Assembly (NCBI GenBank): GCA_959600835.1
Contig: CAUGNQ010000026.1
Span: forward strand, 1-25,854
Length of the DNA stretch: 25,854 nucleotides
Source: an uncultured Collinsella sp.
Lineage (GTDB): Bacteria > Actinomycetota > Coriobacteriia > Coriobacteriales > Coriobacteriaceae
Direction: 5' to 3'
The notes under the pieces are model-generated. The model saw nothing but the letters and a program-made list of their open reading frames with translations. It was not told the DNA's origin and ran no database searches. This document shows, one piece after another, positions 23,435 through 25,854 of this stretch. Position numbers and translations under genes: made by a program. Numbering within the stretch: position 1 is the first letter of the stretch; each line of letters starts with the position of its first letter.

Positions 23435-25290
23435 TGGCAGACGAGACCAAGACTCAGATTCCCAAGCCCACCCGCCGGCGCGGTCCTATGGGCCGTATGG
23501 GTGGCATGGGCCGCGGCGAAAAGGCCAAGGACTTTAAAGGCACCATGAGGCAGCTGCTCGGCTATATCGGCCAGCACAAGATTGCCGTGTTTGCTGCCGT
23601 CGCCTTTGCCGTATGCTCGGTCATCTTTAACATTGTGGGGCCCAAGGTGCTCGGCCAGGTTACCACCAAACTGTTCGAAGGCCTGGTTGCCAAGGTCAAC
23701 GGCACCGGCGACGTCGACTTTGACTGGATCGCCAAGACGCTCGGCTTTTTGCTCTGCCTGTATCTGGCAAGCTCTGTTTGCAGCCTCATCCAGGGCTGGC
23801 TCATGACCGGCGTCACGCAAAAGATCTGCTATCGCATGCGCAAGGAGATCGCCGCCAAGATCGCTGTCGTTCCAATGAGCTACTTCAACGGCCACAGCAA
23901 GGGCGACGTGCTCAGCCGCATCACCAACGACGTCGATACGCTGGGCCAGTCGCTCAACCAGAGCGTGACGCAGCTCATCACGTCGGTGACGCAGATTATC
24001 GGCGTCCTCGTCATGATGCTGTCGATCAGCCTGCCGCTCACCGGCGTCACCGTGCTCACGCTGCCGGCCGCCGCGATAATCCTGGTCGTGATGATTCACT
24101 TCTCGCAGCCGTACTTCCGCGAGCAACAGCAGGTTCTGGGCGCCGTCAACGGCATTATCGAGGAGGACTTTGCCGGCCAGAACGTCATTCAGGTGTTCGA
24201 CCGCGCCGAGGCCTCGATCGAGGAGTTCGACCGTCAAAACGACCGACTCTTTATTAGCGGCTGGCGTTCGCAGTTCCTGTCGGGCCTGATGATGCCGCTT
24301 ATGAGCCTGGTGGGCAACATGGGCTATGTGGGCGTCGTCGTGGTGGGCGCACAGCTCGCGTTGACCGGCAATGCCACGCCCGGCGACATCCAGAGCTTTA
24401 TCCAGTACGTTCGCAACTTTACGCAACCCGTACAGCAACTGGGCAACGTGAGCAATACGATGCAGTCGATGGCCGCTGCCACCGAGCGCGTCTTTGAGTT
24501 CCTGGCCGCGCCCGAGGAGGAGCAAAAGGCCGACGCGCAGATTCCCGAAAAGCGCCCCGGCCACGTGGTGTTTGACCATGTCAAGTTTGGCTACACGCCC
24601 GACAAGACCATCATCCACGACTTTAGCTGCGAGGCGCAGCCCGGCCAAACCATTGCCATCGTCGGCCCCACCGGCGCCGGCAAGACCACGCTCATTAAGC
24701 TGCTGCAGCGCTTTTACGACGTGGACGGCGGTTCGCTGCGCGTCGAAGGCGTCGACGTGCGCGACTGGGACCGCGCGGCGCTGCGCGGCGAGTTTGCCAT
24801 GGTGCTGCAGGACACCTGGCTGTTTAACGGCACCATCCGCGAGAACATCCGCTACGGACGCCCCGATGCGACCGACGCCGAGGTCGAGGCCGCCGCACGC
24901 GCCGCACGCTGCGACCACTTTATCCATACGCTCGCCGGTGGCTACGACTTTATGATCAACGAGGAGGGCACTAACCTGTCGCAGGGTCAGCGCCAGCTCG
25001 TGACCATCGCCCGTGCCATTTTGGCCGACCGCCCGGCGCTGATTCTAGACGAGGCGACTTCCAACGTGGACACCCGCACCGAGGAGCTCATTCAGCGCGC
25101 CATGGATGCGCTGATGCAAGGCCGTACAAGCTTTGTCATCGCGCACCGCCTGTCCACGATCCGTAACGCCGACGTGATCTTGGTGATCCGCGACGGCGAC
25201 ATCGTCGAGAAGGGCACACACGACGAACTGCTCGCCCAGGGCGGCTTCTACGCCGACCTGTACAACTCGCAGTTCGACGAAGCGGCGTAA
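23434..25290 (+). CDS. ABC exporter half-transporter 2, canonical ATP site
   Basis: 618-residue partner of the preceding half-transporter. The N-terminal ~30 residues are Gly/Met/Arg-rich (GPMGRMGGMGRGE), a feature often seen in this partner class. TM segments lie at about 50-70, 103-123, 180-200, 205-225 and 285-310. The nucleotide domain has Walker A GPTGAGKTT (411-419), signature LSQGQ (515-519), Walker B LILDE with Glu540, and the switch histidine His571 (IAHRLST). The catalytic residues are intact, complementing the degenerate partner. ATG overlaps the previous stop by one base (TGATG), AAGGAGG upstream. Substrate unknown; drug, peptide or lipid are possible. Confidence 0.92.
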   Translation: MADETKTQIPKPTRRRGPMGRMGGMGRGEKAKDFKGTMRQLLGYIGQHKIAVFAAVAFAVCSVIFNIVGPKVLGQVTTKLFEGLVAKVNGTGDVDFDWIAKTLGFLLCLYLASSVCSLIQGWLMTGVTQKICYRMRKEIAAKIAVVPMSYFNGHSKGDVLSRITNDVDTLGQSLNQSVTQLITSVTQIIGVLVMMLSISLPLTGVTVLTLPAAAIILVVMIHFSQPYFREQQQVLGAVNGIIEEDFAGQNVIQVFDRAEASIEEFDRQNDRLFISGWRSQFLSGLMMPLMSLVGNMGYVGVVVVGAQLALTGNATPGDIQSFIQYVRNFTQPVQQLGNVSNTMQSMAAATERVFEFLAAPEEEQKADAQIPEKRPGHVVFDHVKFGYTPDKTIIHDFSCEAQPGQTIAIVGPTGAGKTTLIKLLQRFYDVDGGSLRVEGVDVRDWDRAALRGEFAMVLQDTWLFNGTIRENIRYGRPDATDAEVEAAARAARCDHFIHTLAGGYDFMINEEGTNLSQGQRQLVTIARAILADRPALILDEATSNVDTRTEELIQRAMDALMQGRTSFVIAHRLSTIRNADVILVIRDGDIVEKGTHDELLAQGGFYADLYNSQFDEAA

Positions 25291-25321
25291 ATTCTGCCGC
25301 AGGGAACGAATAACGCCCTAG

Positions 25322-25358
25322 AACGGGGACGCAGGACAATCTGCGTCCCCGTTTTTGT
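25322..25358 (+). terminator. Strong terminator of the MarR-ABC operon
   Basis: Perfect 13-bp stem AACGGGGACGCAG/CTGCGTCCCCGTT with a 6-base loop, running into TTTTT-G-TTT, 31 bases after the ABC stop codon. Confidence 0.9.
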
Positions 25359-25412
25359 TTTGCAGCCCTCGAACCGCCTCCCCTGGGACCTGATTGACGC
25401 CCTCCCTCAAGG

Positions 25413-25649
25413 CCCCGTGGACAAAAAATGGCAAATATGAGTACTGTTACTTTTTTAGTAACATCCAAAACGACCCAAAACACCGCTCTTGTAGCTTGTA
25501 TGCACCTCCACATTGCTCAATCAGCTCTGTATCAGGCTTATATGTACTAGCGTTAATGAACATATTTACTTTATGTCCATTATTTTGTGGGAGCAATATG
25601 GCACTACAGCAGCAACAGTACTCATATTTGGCATTTTTTGCCCACAGGG
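25413..25649. repeat. Inverted pair of a diverged ~38-base repeat
   Basis: 25413-25450 and the reverse complement of 25612-25649 agree at 34 of 38 positions; both contain CAAATATGAGTACTGTT. Weaker similarity continues inward for another dozen bases (TAGT..CAT). The 161 bases between are AT-rich, unlike the rest of the window. The whole gene-free stretch 25291-25854 has no convincing coding frame: small frames on both strands only translate these repeats. It may be a decayed miniature element or a pair of dispersed repeats. Confidence 0.75.
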
Positions 25650-25772
25650 CTTGGAGAACGCCCAACAATCTGGCAATACCAGCAAGCAAACCGCGTCCGC
25701 TGGCGCAAGGAGTTTCCCCAAGTGCCAGCACATAAGGAACGTCCCCAACTGCCAGGTTTGAAAGGTAGCCAT

Positions 25773-25813
25773 TGGACGTTCTTAAACGACTAGTCAAACA
25801 ACAAGAACGTCCA
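25773..25813. repeat. Inverted repeat with internal palindrome
   Basis: TGGACGTTCTT (25773-25783) and AAGAACGTCCA (25803-25813), 11 bp perfect, with the 8-base palindrome GACTAGTC in the 19-base loop. A related GGAACGTCC occurs at 25737-25745. Confidence 0.7.
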
Positions 25814-25830
25814 TTACAGTCGAAATTGTC

Positions 25831-25851
25831 AGCCCGGGACCGTCTCGGGCT
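25831..25851. other. Hairpin at the window edge
   Basis: AGCCCGGGA/TCTCGGGCT, 9 bp with one wobble and a 3-base loop. Only three bases follow in the window, so whether a T-tract makes it a terminator cannot be seen. Confidence 0.5.
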
Positions 25852-25854
25852 ACG

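Noticed and set aside
21047..24927. Long leftward frames opposite both ABC genes
   Set aside because: His/Gly/Asp/Ala-rich shadow frames without domains; the rightward genes carry all expected ABC motifs and overlap as an operon.
25136..25797. Several small frames on both strands in the right-hand region
   Set aside because: The same short peptide features recur because the inverted DNA repeat is translated on both strands. No ribosome sites or domains.

Overview
The window reads as chromosomal DNA of a GC-rich, low-oxygen gut actinobacterium. A Collinsella-like member of the Coriobacteriia is the best fit. This is inferred from the combination of high GC, a pyruvate formate-lyase fermentation system, PTS sugar uptake and the protein sequence styles; no marker gene here proves the genus. 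I saw no rRNA, tRNA, CRISPR array or complete insertion sequence.

Layout. (1) 42-5370: threonine branch of aspartate metabolism. asd and aspartate kinase run leftward; threonine synthase and homoserine kinase run rightward from a shared divergent region. Homoserine dehydrogenase is not in the window. (2) 5397-7884: a more AT-rich accessory segment with a small XRE regulator and its palindromic operator, a divergent one-pass membrane protein with a zinc-ribbon-like outer part, and a solitary C-terminal-HTH protein. (3) 7951-11484, leftward: DegV, pflA, a decayed serine hydrolase end, mtnN and engB. (4) 11613-17440: a sucrose/fructoside operon (GH32, PTS EIIBC, second GH32) under a LacI-type repressor, with a near-consensus promoter buried in operators. 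(5) 17684-20072: pyruvate formate-lyase encoded as two separate proteins, a 683-residue catalytic part and an 83-residue glycyl-radical part. (6) 20588-25358: a MarR regulator overlapping a two-gene heterodimeric ABC exporter, closed by a strong terminator. (7) 25359-25854: gene-free DNA rich in inverted repeats.

The two most striking things are the split pyruvate formate-lyase and a family of long palindromic intergenic elements (4364-4475, 5397-5507, 17534-17658). In the split enzyme the glycyl-radical domain has its own ribosome binding site and is separated from the main gene by two hairpins and a possible promoter. In two of the palindromic elements the internal sequence is conserved in the same orientation relative to the upstream gene, while the pairing arms differ yet stay complementary, as expected for selected RNA or single-strand DNA structure. 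A shorter motif of about 25 bases also recurs at 1234-1263 and 20529-20554.

Gene starts were chosen from ribosome binding sites and family start positions; several differ from the longest possible ORF. All functional calls are by reading motifs and remembered family features, with no database search.
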